NCBI GenBank assembly: GCA_036265615.1
Contig: DATAOT010000247.1
Coordinates: 1 to 64,000, forward strand
Source of the DNA: DATAFF01 sp036265615
GTDB lineage: Bacteria > Pseudomonadota > Alphaproteobacteria > Rhizobiales > Aestuariivirgaceae
DNA: 64,000 nt
Direction: 5' to 3'
Each line of letters begins with the position of its first letter. The stretch's first letter is position 1. Under the pieces are notes generated by a model, which ran no database searches, was not told the origin of the DNA, and saw nothing but the letters and a program-made list of their open reading frames with translations. The position numbers and the translations under genes were made by a program. Positions 7,750 to 16,303 of this stretch are shown piece after piece.

Positions 7750-9402
7750 ATGTCCGATCGCTGTTTCATCGGTGTGGACGTCGGCACCGGCTCCGCACGC
7801 GCCGGAGTCTTCGATGAGGCTGGCGCCCTTCTTGGGGCGGCCAAGCAGACGATTGCCACCTGGTACGAGCCTGGCGACATCGCCGAACAGTCCTCTGACG
7901 ACGTCTGGCGAGCCGTCGCAATCGCCGTGCGCGGCGCAGTTTCGGGAAGCGGCGTGTCACCCGCCGCCATCGCCGGACTGGGTTTTGCCGCGACCTGCTC
8001 CCTGGTCGTGGTCGACCGGCGGGGCAGACCCCTGGCAGTCGGCCCCTCGGAGGACCCGGCGCGCAACATCATCGTCTGGATGGACCATCGCGCGCTCGAC
8101 CAGGCACGGCGCATCAATCTCACCGAAGAGGCTGTTCTGCGTTATGTCGGCGGCATCATTTCCCCCGAGATGGAGACCCCCAAGCTTCTCTGGCTGAAGG
8201 AGCACCGGCCGGCGATCTTTTCCGCAGCCGGCCATTTTTTCGATCTCCCCGATTTTCTGACCTGGCGGGCGACCGGATCGCTCGACCGCTCCGCCTGCAC
8301 CGTGACCTGCAAATGGACTTACCTTGCCCATGAACGGCGATGGGACCCCGCTTATTTCCGTCGCATCGGCCTCGGTGAGCTTGCCGAGGAAGGATTCGCC
8401 CGCATCGGCAGCAAAGTCGTCGACGTTGCCTCGCCTGTCGGGTCCGGCCTGACCGCCGAAGCCGCTGCCGATCTCGGCCTGATCGCCGGCATCCCGGTCG
8501 GCGCCGCCCTGATCGATGCCCATGCCGGCGGATTGGGCACTGTCGGGGGCGCCGCCAGCACGGGCGAGCCATTCAGTGTCGAAAGCCGCATCGCCTATGT
8601 TTTTGGAACCTCCGCTTGCATCATGGCAACGACCAGGGAGGCGACCTTCGTACCCGGCATCTGGGGACCCTACTTCTCCGCCATGGTCCCCGGGTTGTGG
8701 CTCAACGAAGCCGGGCAGTCCGCAGCGGGTGCGGCACTCGATCAGCTCCTCACGCTGCATCCGGCGGCGAGCCAGGCTGCCGAGCAGGCCAGCCAGTCCG
8801 GCAGGGCCCTCCTTGCCTTTCTCGAAGACATCGCAATCGAAGACAGCGACTCGATGAGCACCGTCGCAAAATTGGCCCGCGACATCCATGTGATGCCCGA
8901 GTTCCTTGGCAACCGTTCTCCGCACGCCGATCCCGACGCACGCGCGATGGTCGCCGGCCTCGGCCTCGAGCGCGACATCGCGAGCCTGGTTAAGCTCTAT
9001 GTTGCCGGCCTATGCGGCCTCGCCTATGGCGCTCGCCAGGTGCTGGAAGCACTGCGCGCCCGCGAATTGAGACTGAATACGTTGATCATCAGCGGCGGCG
9101 CCGCTCAAAGTCGGCTGGTCCGCCAGATTCTGGCCGATGTGACGCGCCTCGACGTGGCGGTTGCCGTAACCCCTGAACCTGTCCTGCTCGGCGCCGCCAT
9201 GCTTGGCGCCGTTGCCGCAGCCAGATTCCGTTCGCTCGAGGATGCGATGCGATCCATGTCGCAGCTGGGGCCGCTCTGCACCCCGGTCATGGGGAACATG
9301 CGTGCCTTCCATGAGGCCAAATACAAGGTTTACGAGCTGCTCCAGTCGACCGAGCGGCAAGCTCGGGCGGTTATGGCCCCTTTCGCAACGGACCAGGAGT
9401 GA
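7750..9402 (+). CDS. FGGY-family pentulose kinase (D-ribulokinase-like)
   Basis: This 550-residue kinase shows the N-terminal phosphate-binding block GVDVGTGSARAGVFD, a substrate-domain region with ATCSLVVVD, and the C-terminal ATP block LIISGGAAQSRLVRQI. The segment GNRSPHADPDARA and the length of about 550 are typical of the pentulose kinase branch that includes D-ribulokinase/FGGY rather than glycerol kinase or xylulokinase (about 480-500). It would phosphorylate a ketopentose made by the neighbouring SDR, for example ribitol to D-ribulose to D-ribulose 5-phosphate. The ATG at 7750 has GAAGGG five bases upstream; an in-frame start at 7714 lacks one. It is divergent from the importer operon and followed 6 bases later by a PfkB kinase gene. 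Confidence 0.87.
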   Translation: MSDRCFIGVDVGTGSARAGVFDEAGALLGAAKQTIATWYEPGDIAEQSSDDVWRAVAIAVRGAVSGSGVSPAAIAGLGFAATCSLVVVDRRGRPLAVGPSEDPARNIIVWMDHRALDQARRINLTEEAVLRYVGGIISPEMETPKLLWLKEHRPAIFSAAGHFFDLPDFLTWRATGSLDRSACTVTCKWTYLAHERRWDPAYFRRIGLGELAEEGFARIGSKVVDVASPVGSGLTAEAAADLGLIAGIPVGAALIDAHAGGLGTVGGAASTGEPFSVESRIAYVFGTSACIMATTREATFVPGIWGPYFSAMVPGLWLNEAGQSAAGAALDQLLTLHPAASQAAEQASQSGRALLAFLEDIAIEDSDSMSTVAKLARDIHVMPEFLGNRSPHADPDARAMVAGLGLERDIASLVKLYVAGLCGLAYGARQVLEALRARELRLNTLIISGGAAQSRLVRQILADVTRLDVAVAVTPEPVLLGAAMLGAVAAARFRSLEDAMRSMSQLGPLCTPVMGNMRAFHEAKYKVYELLQSTERQARAVMAPFATDQE

Positions 9403-9408
9403 CGCGCC

Positions 9409-10380
9409 GTGGCCGACGTGGTGGCTTTTGGTGAACTGCTCGTCGATTTCGTTCCGGCTGCCGGACCGCAAAGCCTGGTCACGGCCGAGATCTTCAAGAA
9501 GGCAGCCGGCGGTGCTCCTGCCAACGTCGCCGCCGGGCTGGCGCGCCTCGGCATCAGCAGCGCCTTCATGGGCATGGTCGGGGAGGATGAGTTCGGCCGT
9601 TTCCTGGCGGGCGAGTTGTGGAAGGCCAGCGTCGATGTCGCGCCGCTTCGCTTCACCGCCAAGGCACGCACCGGCCTCGCCTTTGTCTCGCTCCAGGCGA
9701 ATGGCGACCGTGATTTTCTGTTTTACCGCAGCCCTGGCGCTGACATGCTGATGACACCGGAGGATGTCGATAGTGGCGCGCTTCGTGCCGCAAAGGCTTT
9801 CCACTTCGGCTCGATCAGCCTTGCCTCGGAGCCGTCGCGGGCCAGCACCCTGCATGCTGCCGGCTTGGCCCGTGAGTACGGCAAGCTCGTGACCTATGAT
9901 CCCAATCTCCGACTCGAATTATGGCCCAGCGCCGATGACGCCCGCGCCGGCATGCGGCTGGGTCTTGCGCAAGCCGAGGTCGTGAAGATCAGCGAGGAGG
10001 AACTGCACTTCCTCACGGATGAGCCCGATCCGATCGCTGGCGCCCGTCGCCTGTGGTCGCCGCGATTGCGGCTGATGACCGTCACGCGTGGGGCCGCCGG
10101 CTGCTCCTGGCTCACGCCCGATGCCGATGGCGAGGTGGCCGGCTTTCCGGTGAACGCTATCGATGCAACCGGGGCCGGCGATGCCTTCATGGCAGGTCTC
10201 ATTGCCGGCATCCTTGCCTCCTCGGCTGTCCTCACCGATCCCGCGCACATTTCCGAGGCCTGCCGTTTTGCCAATGCCGTCGGAGCGCTGGCAACCACCG
10301 GTCGCGGTGCCATCCCGTCCATGCCCACCCGTCAGGAGGTCGAGGATTTGCTGCGGCTCCACGCGCGCATCACGGCTTGA
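9409..10380 (+). CDS. PfkB family sugar kinase (fructokinase-like)
   Basis: This 323-residue ribokinase-fold kinase has the N-terminal motif GGAPANVAAGLARLG and the C-terminal signature DATGAGDAFMAGL, with the catalytic aspartate in GAGD. It resembles bacterial fructokinases, which would suit fructose made by oxidation of sorbitol or mannitol. The start is a GTG at 9409 with AGGAG at about 9395; it follows the pentulose kinase stop by 6 bases, so the two kinases are probably co-transcribed. Its 3' end overlaps the convergent LysR gene by 11 bases. Substrate could also be another hexose or keto-sugar acid. Confidence 0.88.
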   Translation: MADVVAFGELLVDFVPAAGPQSLVTAEIFKKAAGGAPANVAAGLARLGISSAFMGMVGEDEFGRFLAGELWKASVDVAPLRFTAKARTGLAFVSLQANGDRDFLFYRSPGADMLMTPEDVDSGALRAAKAFHFGSISLASEPSRASTLHAAGLAREYGKLVTYDPNLRLELWPSADDARAGMRLGLAQAEVVKISEEELHFLTDEPDPIAGARRLWSPRLRLMTVTRGAAGCSWLTPDADGEVAGFPVNAIDATGAGDAFMAGLIAGILASSAVLTDPAHISEACRFANAVGALATTGRGAIPSMPTRQEVEDLLRLHARITA

Positions 10381-11377
10381 CCGGCTGGCCGGCGCGGCAT
10401 GTCAGCCAGCGCCCCTCCTCGACCGTCTGAGCGGCCTCGGTCATCAGCCATTCCCGGAACGCAGCAATTTTCGACTTGTGGACCATGTCGCTGCTGCATA
10501 GAAAATAATAGCCCTCGTCGATCTCGACCTCGATGTCGGAGAGCCTGACCAGCCGCCCGCTGACGAGCTCTCCATGGGCCAGCAGCAGTGTGGTGAAGCA
10601 GATGCCCTGCCCTTGGACCGCAGCGGCAATCATGAGATTGGCGTCGCTGAAATAGAGCGTATCGTGGAACGGCTTGCGGATCAGGCCGCTCTTCTCGAGC
10701 CAGGCGGTCCAGTCCGGCTGGTTGAGCACCTGGAGGAGCGTGTGCCCGGCGAGTTCGTCGTGCGAAATGCCTCCTCGTCCATCCTTGAACAGACTCGGGC
10801 TGCACACCGGGATCAGCGCTTCATCTGCGATCTTCTCGGCATGCATGTTCTCGAAGGCACCGCGTCCCCACCGAATCGCAACGTCGATGTCCTGTCGGCT
10901 GAACGCCACCGGATCGGAAGATGCAAGGAGCGTGACCCGAATATTCGGATTGTGCTCCATGAAGCTCTTGAGCCGTGGTGCAAGCCAGGTCGAGGCGAGC
11001 GCCGGCGCTGCGTTGACGCACAGCACGGCGGGTGCTGCAGGATCCGAAAGCTTGCTGCAGGCCCGCGCCATCATGTTCAATGCTTCACTGACCGTTGCGC
11101 ACAAAGCCGTCCCCTCGCGGGTCAGCTCGAGACTGCGCGGCAAGCGCCGGAACAACCGCACGTCGAGGAACTCCTCGAGCTGGCGGATCTGCTGGCTGAC
11201 TGCCGACTGGGTGACCAGGAGCTCCTCGGCCGCCAGCGTGAAGCTCGAATGCCGCGCGGCCGCTTCGAATGCCCGGAACAGGTTGAGTGGCGGCAATCGG
11301 CGGGTCCGGTGGCGGCGCGGGGGCGCCGGCGACGATCCTGCCGAACGACGCGACGCTGGTGGCTTCTGATGCTCCAT
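10370..11377 (-). CDS. LysR family transcriptional regulator (GcvA-like)
   Basis: This 335-residue regulator has an N-terminal winged helix (about 29-90) with FTLAAEELLVTQSAVSQQIRQLEEFL and a C-terminal type 2 periplasmic-binding-like effector domain. Residues PPLNLFRAFEAAARH and the effector region ICFTTLLLAHGEL recall the GcvA/AmpR branch. A 28-residue basic, proline-rich extension precedes the helix-turn-helix; the start is nonetheless supported by AAGGAG just upstream. It lies 56 bases downstream of a luciferase-like monooxygenase gene in the same direction. It may control that gene and the divergent catabolic operon, where a cluster of ATTAG half-sites is found. The inducer is unknown. 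Confidence 0.88.
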   Translation of the reverse strand: MEHQKPPASRRSAGSSPAPPRRHRTRRLPPLNLFRAFEAAARHSSFTLAAEELLVTQSAVSQQIRQLEEFLDVRLFRRLPRSLELTREGTALCATVSEALNMMARACSKLSDPAAPAVLCVNAAPALASTWLAPRLKSFMEHNPNIRVTLLASSDPVAFSRQDIDVAIRWGRGAFENMHAEKIADEALIPVCSPSLFKDGRGGISHDELAGHTLLQVLNQPDWTAWLEKSGLIRKPFHDTLYFSDANLMIAAAVQGQGICFTTLLLAHGELVSGRLVRLSDIEVEIDEGYYFLCSSDMVHKSKIAAFREWLMTEAAQTVEEGRWLTCRAGQPVKP

Positions 11378-11433
11378 ATCAGCTCCTTCGGGCGGAGCGG
11401 CTGCTCGGACTTTCCGGAATGGATCCGGGCACT

Positions 11434-12510
11434 CTATGCTGCATCAGAAAGGTTGCCTTGCGCCAGCACTGATCCGAGCAGCGGCAGAACATCGGCGCCG
11501 AACCGTTCCATCGACGCGAGAGTCTCTCGCCGTCCAATGCCGGCAAACCCCATGAAGCAGGAGAGATGGCTGGGTTTCATGGCGGCAATCTCGCTGGCAA
11601 GCCGCTCGGCACACTCCGCCGCACCTCCAATCACCGCGTTGTCGAGAAAGTCGTCGAGTGGCGGTTCGTCATGGAAGGGCATCAGCCTGACGAATGGGCC
11701 GTCCTTGTCGAAACTGGGACCCGTGAGGTTGCGATCGGCGCGGAACAGGTTCCTGACGCATTCGGCGGCATGCAACGCATCGCTGCGCCGTTCCGTGACA
11801 TAGACGAAACGCTGCACGGCAAGCGGCATCGTCTCTGGCGAGCCGCCGCCGGCCGTCCAGCCCTCGAGTATCCGACGGCGCTGCTGCAGGGCAGGCTCGA
11901 GGCCGCGATGCCCGAAGCTCATGAACGGCGTATGGCATCCCCGCGCCGCCCGCGCCAGCACCGCCTGGTTGGTGCTGACGACATAGACCTCCGGCAGATC
12001 GAGACCGAATGGCCGCATCGGCAGCTCGGTGGGCGGAATGTGAAAGTTCCGGCTCGAATGGGAGATCGCCCCGGTCTTCAGCCCCTGGTCCAGGATGTCC
12101 CATACCTCGAGCATGATCTCGTGCTTGCGCGCCGGATCGACGCCGAACCGATCGAACTCATAGGGCTGGTATCCACAACCAAGTCCCAGCACCAGCCGCC
12201 CGCCGCTGAGGAGGTCGGCGAATGCCACCTCCTGCACCAGTCGGAGCGGGTTGTGGAACGGCAGGGGCAGAACCGCCGGCCCCAAACGGATGCGCCTCGT
12301 TGCCGGAATGCAGCGGGTCACCATCATGAGCGCTGCCGGGCAGATCGAGTGGTTGGTGAAATGATGTTCGGCAAACCAGGCGATGTCGAAATTGAGGTCC
12401 TCCGCCATCGTCACCATGTCGATCGAGGTTTGCACCACCGATGCCGGCGACGTGTTCCGGTCGTAGAGGCCCATGAGGTTGAAGAGACCGAGCTTGACCA
12501 TCTTCGCCAT
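11434..12510 (-). CDS. luciferase-like FMNH2-dependent monooxygenase (copy 1)
   Basis: This 358-residue protein belongs to the LLM class of flavin-dependent oxidoreductases. It has the TIM-barrel N-terminus KLGLFNLMGLY, the conserved WFAEHHFTNHS, RIRLGPAVLPLPFHNPLRL and the phosphate-binding stretch GGRLVLGLGCGY. The enzyme needs reduced flavin from a partner reductase; one is encoded at 20076-20570. It is a clear paralog of the protein at 18980-20074, with matching motifs throughout. Start is ATG 12510 or ATG 12501; both give the conserved core and the upstream open frame runs on without a good site. It is divergent from the SDR/importer operon. The organic substrate cannot be named. Confidence 0.87.
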   Translation of the reverse strand: MAKMVKLGLFNLMGLYDRNTSPASVVQTSIDMVTMAEDLNFDIAWFAEHHFTNHSICPAALMMVTRCIPATRRIRLGPAVLPLPFHNPLRLVQEVAFADLLSGGRLVLGLGCGYQPYEFDRFGVDPARKHEIMLEVWDILDQGLKTGAISHSSRNFHIPPTELPMRPFGLDLPEVYVVSTNQAVLARAARGCHTPFMSFGHRGLEPALQQRRRILEGWTAGGGSPETMPLAVQRFVYVTERRSDALHAAECVRNLFRADRNLTGPSFDKDGPFVRLMPFHDEPPLDDFLDNAVIGGAAECAERLASEIAAMKPSHLSCFMGFAGIGRRETLASMERFGADVLPLLGSVLAQGNLSDAA

Positions 12511-12552
12511 CTTTCGAGCAGCATCTGTAGCATCGCCTGCACCCTCGCCCAA

Positions 12553-12624
12553 ATTAGATGTCGTCAGGTCACGGGCTCGCATTAGCCCCTCTAATCCCTC
12601 CCTTTGCACCAGCCCGTCTAATGC
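12553..12624. promoter_or_regulatory. cluster of four ATTAG half-sites in a divergent promoter region
   Basis: The 208-base region between the divergent monooxygenase and SDR genes holds ATTAG at 12553-12557 and 12581-12585, and CTAAT at 12591-12595 and 12618-12622. GCATTAG (12579-12585) and CTAATGC (12618-12624) form an exact 7-base inverted repeat. The two direct pairs are spaced 28 and 27 bases apart. This suggests operator sites for a dimeric or tetrameric regulator, the nearest candidate being the LysR protein at 10370-11377. Pattern match only. Confidence 0.4.
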
Positions 12625-12718
12625 CGCCATTATGAAACATCGTTTGTGCGTCCTTGCGGAATTTCCAAAACTTGGGGGCTGAGCCTGATTGCACGCGACC
12701 ATGACAGAGGACTCGCGA

Positions 12719-13468
12719 ATGGCAGCCGTGCCGGAATTCGAGGGAAAGAACGCAATCGTCACAGGCGGGGCACGCGGCCTGGGCCGTGCAATTGCCCGCA
12801 TGCTCGTCGACAGGGGTGCCGCTGTCGCGATTATCGATGTGGACGGAAGAGCCGCCGCTGAAACAGCACGCGAGATCATGCGCCATGACGGCAAGGTTCA
12901 TGATGTGGCCGGTGACATTCGCTTTCGCGGCGGCGCGCGCGCCGCCGTGGCGGAAGCTTCTCGGCAGCTCGGCGGGCTCGATATTCTTATCAACAATGCC
13001 GGAGTCTATCCGCGAAAGCCGCTGCTCGAGATTGACGATGATGCTTGGAACCATACTTTCGATGTGAATCTGCGCGGCATGTATCATGTGACTGCTGCGG
13101 CAGTGCCGCTGATGCAGGCTCGCAAGGGCGGGCGGATCGTCTCGATCGCCTCCATCGATGCTCATATTCCCTATCCCAAGAACGCCCACTACGCGGCCGC
13201 CAAGGCCGGCGTGATCAGCTTCACCCGATCCTTCGCGGAAGCCTGTGCCGTCGATCAGATCCTGGTCAATGCCGTGTCCCCTGGTCCGATCGCAACCCAG
13301 CAGCTGCGCGATCTCGGAATCCTCGCCGATCTGGAGAAGAATGCGCCGCTCGGACGTGTCGCAGAGCCGGACGATATCGCGGAGGTCGTGTGCTTTCTGG
13401 CAAGCGACCGCAATCGCTTCATCACTGGCGAAACCATCATCGCCAGCGGCGGCATTATAATGGCTTGA
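12719..13468 (+). CDS. SDR family oxidoreductase (island copy A)
   Basis: This 249-residue classical SDR has VTGGARGLG near residue 12, NNAG, the catalytic serine in SIASID, and YAAAK. D in IIDVDG favours NAD. It is the first gene of the rightward catabolic operon and is followed 22 bases later by a binding-protein gene. ATG 12719 is preferred because of an AGAGGA site; ATG 12701 and a TTG at 12689 are in frame but lack one. It should oxidise or reduce an alcohol/ketone intermediate of the imported compound. The C-terminus (IIMA) is short, as is common in the family. Confidence 0.84.
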   Translation: MAAVPEFEGKNAIVTGGARGLGRAIARMLVDRGAAVAIIDVDGRAAAETAREIMRHDGKVHDVAGDIRFRGGARAAVAEASRQLGGLDILINNAGVYPRKPLLEIDDDAWNHTFDVNLRGMYHVTAAAVPLMQARKGGRIVSIASIDAHIPYPKNAHYAAAKAGVISFTRSFAEACAVDQILVNAVSPGPIATQQLRDLGILADLEKNAPLGRVAEPDDIAEVVCFLASDRNRFITGETIIASGGIIMA

Positions 13469-13490
13469 ACATAATGATAGGGAGGAGCCC

Positions 13491-14576
13491 GTGAAGCAGA
13501 GACCAGGATCACGAGGACTGAACAGCAGCGACCCAACCCGCCGGCATCTCCTGGCGAGTGCCGCCGGCCTCGCGGTGGCTCTTCCCGTTATCGGCTTCCC
13601 GGCCGTTCTGCGCGCCAAGCCCGAGCGCATGACCATTCCCAATCCCGGCGGCGCCCTCGAGGAAGCGCTCAAGGCTGCCTATTTCAAGACATTCACCGAC
13701 AAGACCGGCATCGAGATCTCCGGCGCTCCCTATGCCGATACCGCCAAGATCAAGGCCATGGTGGAGAACAATGCCGTCGACACTGACGTGATCTTCACCG
13801 ACGCGGCGGACGCGGCGATCCTCGCCAAGCAGGGTCTGCTCGAGCCATTGGATTTCTCTGTCGTCGACAAATCCTTGTTCATCCCGGAAGCGGTGCACGA
13901 ACATTACCTGCTCGCCGATGTGGCGGCATACGCCATGGCCTGGAACACGAAGAGCATGTCGGACGACAAGCGTCCGAAGAACTGGGCCGAGTTCTTCGAC
14001 CCCTCCACGAAGCCAGGTCAACGCAGCCTCTGGAAATATCCCGCCCAGACGCTCGAGGTGGCGGCCATGGGAGCCGGCCAGGGCCGCGACAAGCTCTACC
14101 CGCTCGACCTCGATGGCGCCTTCGCCAAGCTCGATGCCGTCAAGAGCGTGCTCACCTGGTGGGACTCCGGCGCTCAGGGCGCGCAGCTCATCATCGACGG
14201 CGAGACCGATGTCGGGACCGTTTGGAACGGCCGGCTCTATAAGCCGCGAAAGGACGGAGCGCCGGTCAACTACACCTTCGATCACTGCCTCTATGTCTGC
14301 GACTCGATTGTCGTGCCAAAGGGCGCGAAGAACAAAGCCGAAGCGATGAGTTTCATCGCCAATTGCACGGATCCGAAGAATCAGGCTGTGTTCTGCAAAA
14401 ACATTCCCTATGGCCCGGTCAATCCGGCAACCTTCTCGCTTCTGGATGCCGAAACCAAGGCAGCCCTGCCCAACGCGCCGGACAACGCCAAAACCGCAGT
14501 CTTCCAGAATTTCGGCTATTGGGCGGATAATGGCTCGATGATCATCGAGCGCTTCAACAAATGGTTGCTCGGGTGA
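13491..14576 (+). CDS. polyamine-type ABC importer binding protein
   Basis: This 361-residue solute-binding protein resembles the PotD/SBP_bac_8 group. It has a twin-arginine-like leader (TRRHLLASAAGLAVALP, about 17-33), so it may be exported folded. Mature sequence includes a lobe with SLWKYPAQTLEVAAMG and GTVWNGRLYKP. The GTG start at 13491 has GGAGGAG upstream. It is followed by two permeases and an ATPase in the usual Pot order. Family members bind putrescine, spermidine, other amines and some opine-like or organic compounds, so the ligand is likely a small amine or related compound but is not certain. Confidence 0.87.
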   Translation: MKQRPGSRGLNSSDPTRRHLLASAAGLAVALPVIGFPAVLRAKPERMTIPNPGGALEEALKAAYFKTFTDKTGIEISGAPYADTAKIKAMVENNAVDTDVIFTDAADAAILAKQGLLEPLDFSVVDKSLFIPEAVHEHYLLADVAAYAMAWNTKSMSDDKRPKNWAEFFDPSTKPGQRSLWKYPAQTLEVAAMGAGQGRDKLYPLDLDGAFAKLDAVKSVLTWWDSGAQGAQLIIDGETDVGTVWNGRLYKPRKDGAPVNYTFDHCLYVCDSIVVPKGAKNKAEAMSFIANCTDPKNQAVFCKNIPYGPVNPATFSLLDAETKAALPNAPDNAKTAVFQNFGYWADNGSMIIERFNKWLLG

Positions 14577-14601
14577 TCAGCTGAGAGAGAGATCAGCGCG
14601 C

Positions 14602-15486
14602 ATGGCCGCCAATGCGACAACAGAGCGGCCGCCGGCCTCGCCGAAGCCATGGACGCCGGCGCGCGGCTATGCGCTCCTTCTGATCGCGCCCGCGATCGTA
14701 CTTGCACTCTTCTTCCTTTGGCCGCTCGCGCAAGTGGTGATCCGCAGCGTCACGGAGCCTGCCGTCGGCTTCGAGAACTATGTCAGGATCTTCGCGACAA
14801 GCACATATGTGCGGGTGATCGCCTATACGATGATGCTCGCCGGGACGGTGGCGTTGGTGACGCTGCTGCTGGCGTACCCCGTGGCCTGGATGGTCTCGGC
14901 CATGCACGGCAGCATCCTCTATCTTTGCCTGGCCCTGATCCTCATCCCGTTCTGGACCAGCGTCGTGATCAGGACGTTCGCCTGGATGGTGCTGTTCCAG
15001 CGCCGCGGCGTGCTGAACAGCTTTCTGCTGTCGAGCGGCCTCATCGATCAGCCCTTGCGGCTCATGCACAATTCGATCGGCGTTCATATCGGCATGGTCC
15101 ATATTCTCCTTCCCTTCATGATTCTGCCGCTCCTCAGCAGCATGCGCGGCATCGAGCCGACCATCATGCGCGCCGCCTCTGTGCTTGGCGCCAATCCCCT
15201 GCGCCAATTCATCCATGTCTATGTTCCCCTTACCATGCCGGGGGTGAGCGCCGGGCTGCTGCTCGTCTTCATCTCGGCGTTGGGTTTCTTTATAACGCCG
15301 GCGCTGCTTGGCGGCCCCGCGAACATGACGATCGCTGTCCTGATCGAGCAACAAACCTCACGATTGCTCGACTGGCCGATGGCATCGGCGCTCGCAACGC
15401 TGCTGCTTGCCGCCACCGTCCTGCTCTATGTTCTCTATGACCGCATCTCACGGCATCTCGGCGCCGCCGGCGTTTTCGGAGGTTGA
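14602..15486 (+). CDS. polyamine-type ABC importer permease (PotB-like)
   Basis: This 294-residue permease begins with a first membrane helix (YALLLIAPAIVLALFFLWPL) and shows about six helices. The EAA-type coupling loop is RAASVLGANPLRQFIHVYVP. It ends 1 base before the partner permease start region. The start ATG 14602 follows a GAGAGAGAG purine stretch, which lies in the loop of a small hairpin (GCTGA 14580-14584 with TCAGC 14593-14597) just after the binding-protein stop. It transports the ligand of the preceding binding protein. Confidence 0.9.
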   Translation: MAANATTERPPASPKPWTPARGYALLLIAPAIVLALFFLWPLAQVVIRSVTEPAVGFENYVRIFATSTYVRVIAYTMMLAGTVALVTLLLAYPVAWMVSAMHGSILYLCLALILIPFWTSVVIRTFAWMVLFQRRGVLNSFLLSSGLIDQPLRLMHNSIGVHIGMVHILLPFMILPLLSSMRGIEPTIMRAASVLGANPLRQFIHVYVPLTMPGVSAGLLLVFISALGFFITPALLGGPANMTIAVLIEQQTSRLLDWPMASALATLLLAATVLLYVLYDRISRHLGAAGVFGG

Positions 15487-15487
15487 G

Positions 15488-16303
15488 ATGGCAGCGACAT
15501 CATGGACCATTGCAGCACTCTTCATCCGCTTTTTTGCTGCGCTGGTGCTGATCTATGTCGTCCTTCCCACCTTCGTCATCGTTCCCCTGTCATTTTCGAG
15601 TGAATCCTTCCTGAGCTTTCCCCCGCCGGGCTGGTCGCTGCGCTGGTACGAGCAGCTCGCCGCTCAGCAGGACTACATCATCGCCTTGACCAATAGTCTG
15701 AAGATTGGTTTCCCCTCCGCGGCGCTGGCGACCGTGCTCGGGACCATGGCAGCGCTGGCCCTTGTCCGCGGCCGCCTGCCCGGACGCGATCTCATGACCA
15801 TCACCATCATCGCCCCGCTCATCCTGCCGCCGATCGTGCTGGCGATTGCACTCTTTCCCATCATGGTTCGGTTGGGATTGATCGGCACCTACCCGGCAAT
15901 ATTGTTTGGCCATGTCGTGGTCTCGATGCCGCTGGTCTTCATCACCGTCGCCGCAGCTCTCAAGAGCTACAGCCCCAGTTTCGAGCTGGCCGCCATGACG
16001 CTTGGCGCCAATCCCTGGGAGAGCTTTTGGCACGTGACCTTCCCCATGATCCGCCTCGGCATGCTGGTGGGCTTCATTTTTGCCTTCACCTTCTCCTTCG
16101 ACGAAATCATCCTCGCCCTTTTCCTCACCAATTCCGCCACCCGCACTTTGCCGCGCCTCCTCTGGGAGCAGCTGAACCTCTATATGTCGCCGCTCGTCGC
16201 TGCCGCTACGGTGGTCATTCTCGGCGTCACCATGCTGATGCTTCTTCTTGCTGCCATATTGGCAAGGCGCAATGACGCACGACCTGCCGAAGGTGGGCCA
16301 TGA
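15488..16303 (+). CDS. polyamine-type ABC importer permease (PotC-like)
   Basis: This 271-residue permease has helices from residue 8 on (IAALFIRFFAALVLIYVVLP). The family motif near the periplasmic loop FPPPGWSLRWYEQL is the classic PotC/PotI signature. The coupling loop reads LAAMTLGANPWESFWHVTFP. ATG 15488 is supported by GGAGG directly upstream; the open frame extends into the previous gene. Its last four bases overlap the ATPase start (ATGA at 16300-16303), indicating translational coupling. Confidence 0.91.
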   Translation: MAATSWTIAALFIRFFAALVLIYVVLPTFVIVPLSFSSESFLSFPPPGWSLRWYEQLAAQQDYIIALTNSLKIGFPSAALATVLGTMAALALVRGRLPGRDLMTITIIAPLILPPIVLAIALFPIMVRLGLIGTYPAILFGHVVVSMPLVFITVAAALKSYSPSFELAAMTLGANPWESFWHVTFPMIRLGMLVGFIFAFTFSFDEIILALFLTNSATRTLPRLLWEQLNLYMSPLVAAATVVILGVTMLMLLLAAILARRNDARPAEGGP

